From NCBI RefSeq assembly GCF_001571405.1, contig NZ_BCNX01000003.1:186001-250000 (forward strand): a DNA stretch of 64,000 bases, given 5' to 3'. Of this stretch, positions 17,236-26,784 are shown one piece after another; position 1 is the first letter of the stretch; each line of letters opens with the position of its first letter. Made by a program: the position numbers and the translations under genes. The notes under the pieces were generated by a model. It ran no database searches. It had not been told where the DNA came from and worked only from the letters and a program-made list of their open reading frames with translations. This DNA comes from Methanoculleus thermophilus. GTDB taxonomy: Archaea > Halobacteriota > Methanomicrobia > Methanomicrobiales > Methanoculleaceae.

Positions 17236-18171
17236 TTACTCCGGAAGGAGCCGGTACTCCGGGGCGAGACCCTCAAGCACCAGCAGACCATAGTACCGGA
17301 AGAACGTGACGAACGGCACCATGATCAGGAGCGTGACCGGGATTGCGATGACGAGATAGGGAATGAGGAGCGCAAGGAGCAGCAGGATGTTTGCCATGGG
17401 TGCGGCAAGGAACACGAACCCTATGAGAATGAACGGTATCGCGATGACCATCATTGCCAGGACGATCAGGACTATCTGAACAATTCCGGCGATGAAAGCC
17501 AGCACCAACCGGAGAATGATATAGAGGAGAGTCTGCCAGACGTTGGTAGAGATCACCCCGATCAGCCTCCGCCACCCCTCGATGACACCGCAGTCCTCGC
17601 GGATCATGATCGGGACGACAAAGTCGGTGGTCAGGAGGAAGATAATCCCGAATATGAGGCTCAAAACCAGGATAGCCGGGATGAAGACGAGGAGGAGAAG
17701 CGGCGCACCGGGAACGCGTCCCATTCCGGAAAACACAAAGAGCAGAACGGCGAGCGCCGCGACACCGAGTACCAGGAGGATCGCAAAACCCGCCTCGAAG
17801 AGAAAGAGCCGCAGCCCTTTCCCGAGTCGCTCTCCAAAGAAAGGCCGTATGTGGACATCCCCCGTCCTCAGCATATCGACGAAGACAAACTGCATCACCG
17901 CGCCGACGATCATCCAGATCAGAACGAGTGCCAGTGCGGCGAGGATGATGACCCCAACGAGCGGCAGGATCCCGGGAAGGGAGCCTTCGATCCCGGGCGG
18001 AAGATCGCCCTCCCCGAAGTTATAGTCGGAAGTGCCTGGGAGGCTTACACCACCAATAAAGAGCGCGATCAATGCCAGGCGGAGCCAGACACCCCACCGG
18101 AACGGCCAGAGCAGGCTTTTCGTGCGCTTAAAGGCGCCATCCAGCCTGCTGAAAGCATACGTCTCATCAGC
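17236..18171 (-). CDS. Polytopic membrane protein (DUF7847/GDPD membrane-domain-like)
   Basis: Hydrophobic protein of 311 aa with six or more membrane helices and no catalytic motif that I can name. The amphipathic N-terminus (SRLDGAFKRTKSLLWPF) followed by repeated Leu/Ile/Val helices, and the mid segment IREDCGVIEGWRRLIGVI, resemble archaeal membrane proteins related to the membrane domain of glycerophosphodiesterases. The start is placed at MADETYAFSRL (18171); an upstream in-frame start at 18291 would add 40 non-conserved-looking residues. Function unknown. Confidence 0.75.
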   Translation of the reverse strand, partial: ADETYAFSRLDGAFKRTKSLLWPFRWGVWLRLALIALFIGGVSLPGTSDYNFGEGDLPPGIEGSLPGILPLVGVIILAALALVLIWMIVGAVMQFVFVDMLRTGDVHIRPFFGERLGKGLRLFLFEAGFAILLVLGVAALAVLLFVFSGMGRVPGAPLLLLVFIPAILVLSLIFGIIFLLTTDFVVPIMIREDCGVIEGWRRLIGVISTNVWQTLLYIILRLVLAFIAGIVQIVLIVLAMMVIAIPFILIGFVFLAAPMANILLLLALLIPYLVIAIPVTLLIMVPFVTFFRYYGLLVLEGLAPEYRLLPE

Positions 18172-18325
18172 CATAGATCTCATGAAGAAGAGGAACTTCC
18201 AGCCATTAAATCCTTCTTTAAGCGCATTGGCCCAGCAGCCGGGACCCGGGGTGATATCTGCCCGATCCAGGGATGTGGGGCCTTTCAACATCTTAATCTA
18301 GTCCGTTCACCAGACTATAGAACAA

Positions 18326-18952
18326 ATGATCCCTCTCATGCTTGACCTGACGGGCAGGAGGGTGCTCATCTTCGGGGGAGGCGACGTCGGTGCCAGGAAG
18401 GCTGCATACTTCGAGCATGAGACGGAGGTAACGGTGATCAGCCGTTCGTTCTCGCCGGATCTTGAAGGTCTTGCAGTCCAGCGGCAGGAGGCCGACCTCT
18501 CATCCCTCACGGACGAAGCGCTCCGTGGCATCCTGCAGGGTGCGTTCCTCGCCGTAGCCGCGACACAGGATCCGGTGATTAACAACCGCATCGGGAAATT
18601 ATGCGCTGAGATGGGAGTTCTCTTCAATAACGCCGCCGGAGAACCGGGTGACGTCATCATCCCTTCGATCGTCCGGGGCAGCAACTACCTGGTCGCGATC
18701 AGCACCCGCGGAAAAAGCCCCGCCGTATCCCGCTACCTCCGCGAAAAGCTCGAGGCTGAGTATGCAGATCTCGACCGGATGATCGACCTGCAAGAAGAGG
18801 TGCGTTCGATGCTCAAGAAGACTGAACCGGTGCAGGAGGAGCGATCCCGTATCCTCTGGAAGATCCTTTCGGACGACGAGATCTGGGAAGCGCTCGCCTC
18901 CGATTATAGCCGGGCACGCGGACTGGCCATCAAGAGGTATCTGCATGCCTGA
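18326..18952 (+). CDS. Precorrin-2 dehydrogenase / sirohydrochlorin ferrochelatase-type (CysG N-terminal domain)
   Basis: NAD-dependent oxidation of precorrin-2 to sirohydrochlorin, the branch point to siroheme, F430 and corrinoids. The protein has 208 aa: Rossmann motif VLIFGGGDVGARKA near residue 13, a second block NNAAGEPGDVIIPSI, then TRGKSPAVSRYLRE and a helical dimer domain. It is the first gene of the tetrapyrrole operon and overlaps hemA by 8 bp. No ribosome site is evident before the ATG, and a TTAATCTA box about 30 bp upstream suggests a leaderless or near-leaderless message. Confidence 0.9.
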   Translation: MIPLMLDLTGRRVLIFGGGDVGARKAAYFEHETEVTVISRSFSPDLEGLAVQRQEADLSSLTDEALRGILQGAFLAVAATQDPVINNRIGKLCAEMGVLFNNAAGEPGDVIIPSIVRGSNYLVAISTRGKSPAVSRYLREKLEAEYADLDRMIDLQEEVRSMLKKTEPVQEERSRILWKILSDDEIWEALASDYSRARGLAIKRYLHA

Positions 18953-20216
18953 TTCACTCACGATCCCGCTCGCGCTCGCGGGTATCAGTCACCACACTGC
19001 AGATATCGCAACGCTCGAAGCGTTCCGGTTCCCCGATGAAGCGGCGTTCCTCCGTGAGGCGCGGGAGCGATTCCAGGGCGCCCTCCTGCTCCAGACCTGC
19101 AACCGCGTCGAGGTGCTGGTGCAGGGCGATGCGCAGAGCCTTGAGGGGTTCCTGCAAGAGCATGGCAGGCGTGACTTTGCGGTTATCGAAGGCGAGGCCG
19201 TCCCGCGTCACCTCCTCGAGCTCGCTGCCGGCATCGACTCCCTGATCGTCGGGGAGGACCAGATCCTAGGACAGCTCAAACGGGCGCTTGCGGCCGCAGA
19301 GGAAGCGGGGACAGCAAGCAGCATGATCAAGCTCTGTATCAACAAAGCGGTCCACGTAGGGGTCAGAGTCCGGCGTCAGACTCGAATCAACCGGGGTTCG
19401 GTCTCGGTCGGTTCTGCGGCCGTGACACTTGCAGAGAGGCTTCTTGGGACCCTTCGCGACCGGCACATCCTGGTCGTCGGGAGCGGTGAGATGGGGGTGC
19501 TCGTGGCGCAGGCGCTCGCCGCGAAGGGCCTTACGGCCATCTACGTTGCGAACAGGACCTACGATCGCGCGGTGATGCTTGCAGAAAAGATCGGAGGGCG
19601 AGCGGTCAACTTCAAGGACCTCTACCGTTACATTGCGCTCTCTGATGTCGTCATCTCCTGCACTGCAGCGCCGCACCCGGTCATCCGAACCGAGGATATC
19701 ATGGGAGTGATGGAGGAGCGTCTCTGGCCGCTCGATCCGCACCCCCGCCACCTGATCCTGATCGATATCGCCCAGCCCCGCGACATCGAAGATGGGGTTC
19801 GATCGATCGATGGCGTACACCTCTTTACAATCGATGACCTTCGGAGCATCAACGACGCCGCCATGGACTCCCGAAGGAGCGAGGCGGATCGGGCACGCGA
19901 GATCATCGATGAAGAACTCGACCATTTCATCCGGCTCCTCCGGCGAACAGCGGCAGATGAGACGCTTGCTCTCCTGTATACATGGGCGGAGTCGATCCGG
20001 GTGCGTGAACGGGATCGGGCGCTTGCCCGCCTCGGGGAGATGGACGACCGGACGGTGGAGGTCATCGACGACCTCTGTCGTGCGCTCACCAAAAAACTCC
20101 TCTCCGACGTGACGATGGCCATCCGAACAAGCGCAGAGCGTGGTGATACTACGACAGCAGAAGCCCTGATGAGGGCAATTACCCAGGGGGAGTTATGTTC
20201 CCAGAACGAAGAATGA
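18945..20216 (+). CDS. hemA: Glutamyl-tRNA reductase
   Basis: NADPH-dependent reduction of glutamyl-tRNA(Glu) to glutamate-1-semialdehyde, the first step of C5 tetrapyrrole synthesis. It has 423 aa: catalytic Cys52 in LLLQTCNRVEVL, the GEDQILGQLKRAL signature, Rossmann motif VVGSGEMGVLVAQ, and a C-terminal helical dimerisation domain ending around ALTKKLLSDVT. It overlaps both its upstream neighbour (8 bp) and hemB (22 bp), indicating tight operon coupling. Confidence 0.97.
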   Translation: MPDSLTIPLALAGISHHTADIATLEAFRFPDEAAFLREARERFQGALLLQTCNRVEVLVQGDAQSLEGFLQEHGRRDFAVIEGEAVPRHLLELAAGIDSLIVGEDQILGQLKRALAAAEEAGTASSMIKLCINKAVHVGVRVRRQTRINRGSVSVGSAAVTLAERLLGTLRDRHILVVGSGEMGVLVAQALAAKGLTAIYVANRTYDRAVMLAEKIGGRAVNFKDLYRYIALSDVVISCTAAPHPVIRTEDIMGVMEERLWPLDPHPRHLILIDIAQPRDIEDGVRSIDGVHLFTIDDLRSINDAAMDSRRSEADRAREIIDEELDHFIRLLRRTAADETLALLYTWAESIRVRERDRALARLGEMDDRTVEVIDDLCRALTKKLLSDVTMAIRTSAERGDTTTAEALMRAITQGELCSQNEE

Positions 20217-21178
20217 GGCGGATGCGGCGGCGGATCATTCAGCCGCTCCTCCGCGAGACAGAACTTAGGAAGACCGATCTTATTGCGCCGATCTTTGTCG
20301 ACGCATCGATAGACGCACCGCTTCCGATCGCCTCTATGCCCGGGCAGTTCCGCTACCCGGTAGACGGTGTCGCCGACTGCTGCGAGCGCCTCTGGAACGC
20401 CGGCATCCGGGCTGTGATCCTCTTTGGAATACCGGCCGCCAAGGACAGCGCGGCGACGGAGGCATACGCGGCGGCCGGCGTTGTCCAGCAGGCCGTCCGG
20501 AGGATCAAGGAGCGATTGGCGGAGATGGTTGTTGTGACCGATGTCTGTGCCTGCGAGTACACCGACCACGGCCACTGCGGGATCGTCGGGGAGACGGCCG
20601 ACGGTCCAGACCTCTTAAACGATCCCTCGCTTGACCTGATGGCTAAGATTGCCGTCTCTCACGCGGAGAGCGGCGCTGATATCGTCGCACCGTCGTGTAT
20701 GCTCGATGGGATGGTGCAGGCGATCCGGCGGGCTCTCGATGAGGCCGGATATCAGGATGTTTTGATCATGTCCTACTCCTCGAAGTTTGCAAGCGCTCTC
20801 TATGGGCCGTTCCGCGATGCAGCAGACTCGGGGTTTGCGTTCGGCGACCGGACGACCTACCAGATCAATCCGGGTAACGCGAGGGAGGCAGTGATGGAGT
20901 CGGAGCTCGACGCGGCCGAAGGGGCGGATATCCTGATGGTCAAGCCGGCAGGGATCTACCTCGACATCCTCGCGGCCATAAAAGATCTCGGGCTGCCGGT
21001 CGCGGCCTACCAGGTCAGCGGGGAGTACGCGATGATCAAGGCGGCCGCAGAACGCGGATGGCTGAATGAGCGTGCCGTCGCCCTCGAGAGCCTCACCGCC
21101 ATCAAGCGCGCCGGGGCCGACCTGATCATCACCTACTTTGCAGAAGATGCGGCGAGGTGGCTCGATGAAGAGCAGTGA
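20195..21178 (+). CDS. hemB: Porphobilinogen synthase (delta-aminolevulinate dehydratase)
   Basis: Condenses two 5-aminolevulinate molecules to porphobilinogen, 327 aa. The active-site zinc site is of the cysteine type: [14 protein letters not shown]. Schiff-base lysines sit in [16 protein letters not shown] and in LMVKPAG. GGGGGAG before the ATG at 20195 supports this start, which overlaps the hemA end by 22 bp. Confidence 0.97.
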   Translation: MFPERRMRRMRRRIIQPLLRETELRKTDLIAPIFVDASIDAPLPIASMPGQFRYPVDGVADCCERLWNAGIRAVILFGIPAAKDSAATEAYAAAGVVQQAVRRIKERLAEMVVVTDVCACEYTDHGHCGIVGETADGPDLLNDPSLDLMAKIAVSHAESGADIVAPSCMLDGMVQAIRRALDEAGYQDVLIMSYSSKFASALYGPFRDAADSGFAFGDRTTYQINPGNAREAVMESELDAAEGADILMVKPAGIYLDILAAIKDLGLPVAAYQVSGEYAMIKAAAERGWLNERAVALESLTAIKRAGADLIITYFAEDAARWLDEEQ

Positions 21179-22412
21179 CCTCTTTAGTCGCGCTAAGACC
21201 CTGATGCCGGGCGGCGTCAGCAGTCCTGTCCGGGCGATCAAGCCCTACCCGTTCTACGTGGAGCGCGCCGCAGGGTCCCGCCTCACGACCGTCGACGGAG
21301 TAGACCTCATCGACTGCTGTCTCGGCTACGGGCCCCTCATCCTCGGCCACGCGCACCCGGAGATCCGGGAGGCGATCGAGCGGCAGCTCGCGAAGGGGTG
21401 GCTCTACGGCACGCCGACGCCGCTCGAACTCGACCTTGCGGGGATGCTTGTTGACGATCACCCCGCCATCGAGATGGTCCGGTTCGTCTCGTCGGGATCC
21501 GAGGCGACGATGGCCGCGATCCGGCTCGCCCGGGGCTATACAGGGAGACAGGACATCGTCAAGGTCGAGGGTGGGTTTCACGGCGCCCACGATGCTGTCC
21601 TGGTCAAGGCCGGGTCGGGAGCGACCACGCTCGGGGTGCCTGACTCTGCAGGCGTCCTCCCGGACCTTGTAGCACACACCCGGCAGGTCCCTTACAACGA
21701 CCCCGAGGCGCTGGAAGACCTTCTTTCCAAAAACGACGATATCGCCGCGTTCATACTCGAGCCGATCATGGGGAACGTCGGCCCGGTCCTCCCCGATGAC
21801 GGCTACCTCGCCGCCGTCCGGGAGATAACCGCGGCTCACGATGTTCTCCTCATCCTCGACGAGGTGATCACCGGGTACCGGGTCGGAATCGGCGGCGCGG
21901 AGGTGCTGTACGGGGTAAAGCCGGACCTTGCAACGTTTGGAAAGATCATCGGCGGCGGTCTCCCCATCGGGGCGTTCGGGGGGCGGCGCGAGATCATGGA
22001 ACTGGTTGCCCCCGCAGGCCCGGTCTATCAGGCCGGAACCTTCAGCGGCAACCCGGCGAGCCTCGCGGCGGGGTATGCGACCCTCCGCCACCTCCACGAG
22101 CACCCGGAGATCTACCGGCGGCTCGACGAGGCCACGCGGGCGATCGGAGAGGTCGCCACAGACGCGCACCGCGGCTCGTTCGTGAGAATTGGCTCGCTCT
22201 TCAAGCACTTCTTCCGGGGCGAACCTCCGCGGAACTACCGGGAGGTCAAGGAGTGCGACACGGAAGCGTTCTCGCGGTTCTGGCGGGCGATGCTTGATGC
22301 CGGGATCTTCCTCCCGCCCTCGCAGTTCGAGACGAACTTCCTCTCCGCCGCCCACACGAAAGAGGATATCGAACAGATAGCAGACGCATACGGATCATGT
22401 CTCTTCGCATAG
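21165..22412 (+). CDS. hemL: Glutamate-1-semialdehyde 2,1-aminomutase
   Basis: PLP enzyme (415 aa) converting glutamate-1-semialdehyde to 5-aminolevulinate. The PLP lysine is K260 in [14 protein letters not shown]; the N-terminal [12 protein letters not shown] and the [15 protein letters not shown] block are typical. ATG 21165 ([10 protein letters not shown]) is preferred over an in-frame ATG at 21138 that would overlap hemB by 41 bp. Codon composition is somewhat more GC-rich than early window genes, as it is for the hemC and cobA genes that follow. Confidence 0.96.
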   Translation: MKSSDLFSRAKTLMPGGVSSPVRAIKPYPFYVERAAGSRLTTVDGVDLIDCCLGYGPLILGHAHPEIREAIERQLAKGWLYGTPTPLELDLAGMLVDDHPAIEMVRFVSSGSEATMAAIRLARGYTGRQDIVKVEGGFHGAHDAVLVKAGSGATTLGVPDSAGVLPDLVAHTRQVPYNDPEALEDLLSKNDDIAAFILEPIMGNVGPVLPDDGYLAAVREITAAHDVLLILDEVITGYRVGIGGAEVLYGVKPDLATFGKIIGGGLPIGAFGGRREIMELVAPAGPVYQAGTFSGNPASLAAGYATLRHLHEHPEIYRRLDEATRAIGEVATDAHRGSFVRIGSLFKHFFRGEPPRNYREVKECDTEAFSRFWRAMLDAGIFLPPSQFETNFLSAAHTKEDIEQIADAYGSCLFA

Positions 22413-23281
22413 GCACACGGGGAAGCGCTCTCGCGCTTGCGCAGACAAAGAAGGTGGCCGGCCTCCTCGCCGACCGGGGTATCGAGACGGAGATCATCAC
22501 GATCACGACCGAGGGCGACACCGCAACCGGCGTCCCGCTCCATGCCATCGGCGGGCAGGGGGTCTTCGTGCGGGCGCTTGATGAGGCGATCATCCGCGGC
22601 GAGATCGACGCTGCGGTGCACAGTATGAAGGATATCCCCGCAGCCCGTCCTGCGGGAACCGTCTGCTGTGCGGTGCTTGAACGGGACTCGCCTGCGGATT
22701 TTCTTGCGCACGAGGGTCCCCTCGATGCGGTCAGGATCGTCGGGTCCTCGAGCACCCGCCGCCGCGCCCAGCTCCTCCGCGAGGAACCGGCGCTTGAGGT
22801 GAAGCAACTGCGGGGGAACGTCGATACCCGGATACGGAAGCTCCGCGAGGGGCAGTACGACGCCATCGTGCTCGCGGAGGCGGGCCTCCAGCGGCTCAAC
22901 CTCACGCTCCCCGGCGAGCCCCTCCCGACCGACCGGTTCGTCCCGTCCCCAAACCAGGGGACCATTGCGGTTGTCTGCCGGGACGACCCGGCCGTCGCCG
23001 AGGTCTTTGCCCCCCTCGACCACGCGCCCACCCGTCTCGATGTGGAGATCGAGCGTGCCGTCATGGAGGAGGTCGGCGGCGGGTGCTTTACCCCGCAGGG
23101 GATCTACTGCCGGAACGGGAACCTGACCGCCGAGGTGCTCGCGCTCGACGGCTCCCGTTGGGAGCGGATCGAGCGACACATAACAACAATCGACGAGGCG
23201 CGGGAGTGCGGGCGCGAACTGCGCCGACAGGCGGCCGACCTTATCCGGGAGGCATATGCAGCACTGGGGATAAAACCATGA
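22397..23281 (+). CDS. hemC: Hydroxymethylbilane synthase (porphobilinogen deaminase)
   Basis: Polymerises four porphobilinogens into hydroxymethylbilane. 294 aa; the dipyrromethane cofactor Cys is C230 in [12 protein letters not shown], and [10 protein letters not shown] and [12 protein letters not shown] are the conserved substrate-binding blocks. It overlaps hemL by 16 bp and its TGA stop overlaps the cobA ATG. Its product needs HemD to give uroporphyrinogen III, but hemD does not follow here. Confidence 0.97.
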   Translation: MSLRIGTRGSALALAQTKKVAGLLADRGIETEIITITTEGDTATGVPLHAIGGQGVFVRALDEAIIRGEIDAAVHSMKDIPAARPAGTVCCAVLERDSPADFLAHEGPLDAVRIVGSSSTRRRAQLLREEPALEVKQLRGNVDTRIRKLREGQYDAIVLAEAGLQRLNLTLPGEPLPTDRFVPSPNQGTIAVVCRDDPAVAEVFAPLDHAPTRLDVEIERAVMEEVGGGCFTPQGIYCRNGNLTAEVLALDGSRWERIERHITTIDEARECGRELRRQAADLIREAYAALGIKP

Positions 23282-24006
23282 CAGGAAAAGCGTATCTTGT
23301 GGGGTCTGGCCCGGGCGGGCTCGGCCTCCTGACGATGAGGGCCCGCGAGGTGATCGATGCGGCGGACGTAATCCTCTACGACCAGCTCCCCGGCGAGGAG
23401 ATCCTCGCATCGCTTCCTAAGAGCGCCGAACTCATCGACTGCGGGAAGTACGGCGGCAACCACACCATGGAGCAGGACGAGATCGAGGCGCTGATGGTCG
23501 AGCGTGTCAAGGCAGGGAAGACCGTTGTCCGCTTAAAAGGAGGCGACCCCTTCCTCTTCGGCCGCGGCGGGGAGGAGGTCGAGACCCTCCGGGAGCACGG
23601 CATCCCCGTCGAGGTGGTACCCGGAGTGACGAGCGCCATCGCCGTTCCCGAGATGGTCGGTATACCGGTCACTCACCGGCGATACGCGTCGCAGGTGACG
23701 TTCATCACCGGCCACGAAGACCCCACGAAACCCGAGTCCGCCCTCGACTGGGAGGTCCTCGCCCGCCTGAAAGGGACCCTCGTCGTTCTGATGGGCGTAA
23801 AGAACCTCCCCGCGATCGCGAAAGCCCTCACGGCGAACGGCAAGGACCCCGCGACCCCCGTGGCTATCATCGAGCGGGGGCTCCGGCCGGACCAGCGCGT
23901 GACGGTCGGGACCCTTGCCGACATCGCCGAGAAGGCCCGCGCCGCAGGTGTCCGGCCGCCGGCGGTGATCGTGATCGGGTGGGTGGTGGAACTTTACGAG
24001 GGTTGA
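23278..24006 (+). CDS. cobA: Uroporphyrinogen-III C-methyltransferase (SUMT)
   Basis: SAM-dependent double methylation of uroporphyrinogen III at C2 and C7 to precorrin-2. 242 aa; N-terminal YLVGSGPGGLGLLTMRA, LKGGDPFLFGRGGEEV, the P-loop-like VPGVTSAIAVPE and IPVTHRRYASQVTFITGH are diagnostic. Its start, ATG 23278, overlaps the hemC stop (ATGA). The product feeds the dehydrogenase encoded by the first gene of the operon. Confidence 0.96.
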   Translation: MTGKAYLVGSGPGGLGLLTMRAREVIDAADVILYDQLPGEEILASLPKSAELIDCGKYGGNHTMEQDEIEALMVERVKAGKTVVRLKGGDPFLFGRGGEEVETLREHGIPVEVVPGVTSAIAVPEMVGIPVTHRRYASQVTFITGHEDPTKPESALDWEVLARLKGTLVVLMGVKNLPAIAKALTANGKDPATPVAIIERGLRPDQRVTVGTLADIAEKARAAGVRPPAVIVIGWVVELYEG

Positions 24007-24053
24007 AGGAGATTTGGGGGGCGGATGATCCCCTGCGCTGTTCTAGCATCTTC

Positions 24054-24060
24054 TTTTTTT
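24054..24060 (+). terminator. T7 run after the tetrapyrrole operon
   Basis: TTCTTTTTTTG lies 48 bp beyond the cobA stop, an archaeal-type oligo-T terminator. Confidence 0.5.
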
Positions 24061-24206
24061 GCACTGATTATTCCGGGTTGGTGGTGTTTTAAGAAGTGTT
24101 GGCGAGAATTGGGCGGCTCTATAGGGCATGCCCTTCAGGGGGTGACGTGAGGGCCTTTGTGCTTTTAGTCCTCTGTTTCTGCTCGTAGTCATTCACACCC
24201 ATGCAC

Positions 24207-24604
24207 GGATTTCCGGTGGATATCGCCATTGGGGGAGGGGCCGACGGGGAGTGCGATGGTCCGAAGGACCGGAGCTCGAGCACCGTTAGGTGCGAGGTGC
24301 GAGCGAAGCGAGCTTGAGAAACTCGAAGAGTTTCGAGAACGAAGGGCGGAACGCCCTGAGTTCGAGCACCGTTAGGTGCGAAGGGGGCTTGCCCCCCTCC
24401 CCTGTCTCCGCACCTAAAATAGATGTTCTGTGTGATTCGTTGACATGACGAAATTATCCCCTCAAGAAGAGATGTAGAATATCTGTGGGGCTTTGAGGGT
24501 CCTTGCCTGCGAGATGATGCCGCAAACCCCCACCGCCCGCGCTTCGCGCTCCTCCCGCCCCCTCAAGGGGGCGGGCAGTGCATGGCGATAGCCGCTGGAA
24601 ATCC
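24207..24604. repeat. MITE-like non-coding element, copy 2
   Basis: A 398-bp block with inverted 21-bp ends (24207-24227 and 24584-24604, 18 of 21 positions matching). Inside is a run of short hairpins: GGTCC-GAA-GGACC (24258-24270), GCACC-GTTA-GGTGC (24280-24293), a GCGAAGC mini-hairpin near 24303, AAACTC-GAA-GAGTTT (24319-24333), GGGCG-GAA-CGCCC (24344-24356), a second GCACC-GTTA-GGTGC (24366-24379), GGGGGC-TT-GCCCCC (24383-24396) and GCCCCC-TCAA-GGGGGC (around 24557-24572). It is homologous to copy 1 at 11506-11928. No coding capacity. Confidence 0.62.
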
Positions 24605-24787
24605 ATGTTCGGAACGTTCGAACCGTAAAATATGAGTCCTTGAGGAGCGGGCGAGGTAAGGCGTTCTCAAACACGAGTATTCTTACCCTCAACTATGCCG
24701 GAAAATTTCTCCATCCTATCCGTGCACCACTCCCTGCAACCGGAATCCTCTTTTCCCCTCGCACGCTTACCTCCTATGAGAATTACC

Positions 24788-26431
24788 ATGCGGAGTGAGA
24801 CGGTAAAGAAAGGCTACCAGCGTGCTCCGAACCGGGCGCTGCTTCGGTCGCTCGGCGTGACCGACCGGGAGATGGACCAGCCCTTCATCGGGATAGCGAA
24901 CGCGTACAACACGATCGTCCCCGGGCACATCCACCTCCGGTCGCTCTCGCAGAAGGTGCAGGAGGGTGTCGCGGCCGCGGGCGGCGTGCCGTTCGAGTTC
25001 GGGACCATCGGTATCTGCGACGGGATTGCGATGGGCCACGAGGGGATGCGCTATTCCCTCCCCTCGCGTGAGAACATCGCCGACGCCGTCGAGCTGATGG
25101 TCGAGGCGCACCGGTTCGACGGCCTCGTCTGCATCGGGACCTGTGATAAGATCGTCCCCGGGATGCTGATGGCGGCGGTTCGGTGCAACATCCCGACGAT
25201 CGTCGTCACCGGCGGGCCCATGCTCCCCGGCTATTCGGCGGGCCGCGAGCTCTCCCTCATCGACGTCTTTGAGGGTGTGGGCCGCATCGCCGCCGGGACG
25301 ATGTGCGAGGAGGAACTCGGGGAACTCGAGTGCGCGGCAATGCCCGGGTGCGGGAGTTGCCAGGGGCTTTATACCGCAAATACCATGGCCTGCGTGACCG
25401 AGGCCCTCGGCCTCTCCCTCCCGGGGACTGCCGCCATCCCTGCAGTCGACGCGGCAAAACTCCGCATCGCCCGGGAGAGCGGGGAGCGGGTGGTGGATCT
25501 GGTCCGGGAGGGCATCCATCCAAGAGACATCGTCACCGAAAGAAGCATCAAAAACGCCATTCGCGTGGACATGGCGCTCGGCGGGTCGTCAAACACTGTG
25601 CTCCACCTGATGGCCATCGCCCGGGAGGCGGAGGTCCCCCTCGAACTTGAGACTTTCAATACCATCGCCGAGGAGACCCCGCATATCTGCCACATGCAGC
25701 CCGGGGGACCGCACTCGATGCTCGCGCTCCATCGGGCGGGAGGAATCCCCGCGGTCCTTTCGATGCTCGAGCGCTATCTCGACGACGCCCCGACGGTCTC
25801 GGGACGCTCGATCCTCGATATCGCGAAAGCCGCGAGAGTCACCAACCCGGAGGTGATCCACACGACCGATGCTCCTGTCAGCCCCTCCGGCGGCCTCAAG
25901 ATCCTCAGAGGAACGCTTGCCCCCGACGGCGCCGTCATCAAGTGCGCGGCCGTCTCCAAGGAGATGTGGCGTCACCGCGGTCCGGCACGAGTCTTTGACG
26001 GGGAAGCGGCCGCGATGAAGGCGATCCTCAACCGTGAGATCGCAGAGGGCGACGTCATCGTTATCCGCTACGAAGGACCTCGGGGAGGGCCGGGGATGCC
26101 CGAGATGCTCTCGCCGACCTCGGCGCTGATGGGTCTCGGCTATGCCAGGGTCGCACTGGTGACGGACGGACGTTTCTCGGGCGGCACCCGGGGCCCGTGC
26201 ATCGGGCACGTCGCTCCCGAGGCCGCGATCGGTGGGCCGATCGCTCTTGTGGAGAACGGCGACAAGATCGTGATCGACCTCTACGAGAAACGCCTCGACC
26301 TCATTGTCGATACGGCGACCCTCGAGGAGCGGCGGCGAACCTGGAGACCGCCGGAACGTCGGCTTACCGGGGTGCTCGCCCGGTATGCGCAGACCGTCGA
26401 ACAGGCTAACCTGGGCGCCGTCCAGAAGTAA
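24788..26431 (+). CDS. ilvD: Dihydroxy-acid dehydratase
   Basis: Iron-sulfur dehydratase of valine, isoleucine and leucine synthesis, 547 aa. Cluster and substrate motifs are [16 protein letters not shown], the [15 protein letters not shown] block and the C-terminal [26 protein letters not shown] (24788) is taken as the start, matching the family length; ATG 24776 and an upstream ATG at 24695 are alternatives. It is a single gene followed by a T6 run. Confidence 0.95.
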   Translation: MRSETVKKGYQRAPNRALLRSLGVTDREMDQPFIGIANAYNTIVPGHIHLRSLSQKVQEGVAAAGGVPFEFGTIGICDGIAMGHEGMRYSLPSRENIADAVELMVEAHRFDGLVCIGTCDKIVPGMLMAAVRCNIPTIVVTGGPMLPGYSAGRELSLIDVFEGVGRIAAGTMCEEELGELECAAMPGCGSCQGLYTANTMACVTEALGLSLPGTAAIPAVDAAKLRIARESGERVVDLVREGIHPRDIVTERSIKNAIRVDMALGGSSNTVLHLMAIAREAEVPLELETFNTIAEETPHICHMQPGGPHSMLALHRAGGIPAVLSMLERYLDDAPTVSGRSILDIAKAARVTNPEVIHTTDAPVSPSGGLKILRGTLAPDGAVIKCAAVSKEMWRHRGPARVFDGEAAAMKAILNREIAEGDVIVIRYEGPRGGPGMPEMLSPTSALMGLGYARVALVTDGRFSGGTRGPCIGHVAPEAAIGGPIALVENGDKIVIDLYEKRLDLIVDTATLEERRRTWRPPERRLTGVLARYAQTVEQANLGAVQK

Positions 26432-26784
26432 CCTCTTTTTTGCTAGAACGGGCGGAATGACCTTTATTTTCCCATCCGGGATGAGCGCATGGACTTTTCC
26501 CGTGCAACGGCTCCCGGCGGCGATCTATTTTCGTTGATAGAGAGCCCCGATTGGATAAATATACCCTATAATCGCGATGATTTTGTACCCTGCATCCCTA
26601 AACCGCACGTTGACGAACAGGAGTGTTCATAAATGCCTGAAGCAAAATCCAGCAGGTTACTGCCTTTATCTTTGGCCATCTCTTTGCAACATCCCGGCGA
26701 ATATGTTTTTAATCTCAGGACGCAACCTCCACGGTAGGCGCATCCGTCCAGGACGGTCGCCAATATTGACGACGGAGTTTACGG
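26432..26784. other. 353-bp gap between ilvD and carbonic anhydrase gene
   Basis: A T6 terminator (26436-26441) follows ilvD. AT-rich boxes occur at GATAAATATACCCTATAATC (26554-26573) and at ATATGTTTTTAATC (26701-26714). The second would give a leader of about 50 nt to the ATG at 26785. No gene is seen. Confidence 0.55.
26436..26441 (+). terminator. T6 run after ilvD
   Basis: CTCTTTTTTGC begins four bases after the ilvD stop codon; an oligo-T archaeal terminator. Confidence 0.45.

Larger units (their letters stand above)
24007..24787. other. 781-bp gap between cobA and ilvD
   Basis: The first 60 bp end in a T7 run (24054-24060), a likely terminator for the tetrapyrrole operon. The middle is occupied by MITE-like copy 2. 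The last 180 bp should carry the ilvD promoter, although I see no strong TATA box. Frames here consist of hairpin repeats and are not credible. Confidence 0.7.

Noticed and set aside
17107-18345. Long plus-strand open frame (412 codons) rich in Asp, Glu, Gln and Arg
   Set aside because: It is the exact antisense of a credible multi-helix membrane protein; hydrophobic Leu/Ile/Val codons read backwards give the charged composition. No start signal or family resemblance.
21129-22355. Minus-strand frame of 408 codons over hemL
   Set aside because: Shadow caused by high GC at third codon positions; composition is Arg/Asp-rich without motifs.
22235-23410. Minus-strand frame of 391 codons over hemL/hemC
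   Set aside because: Shadow in GC-rich coding sequence crossing three real, overlapping genes.
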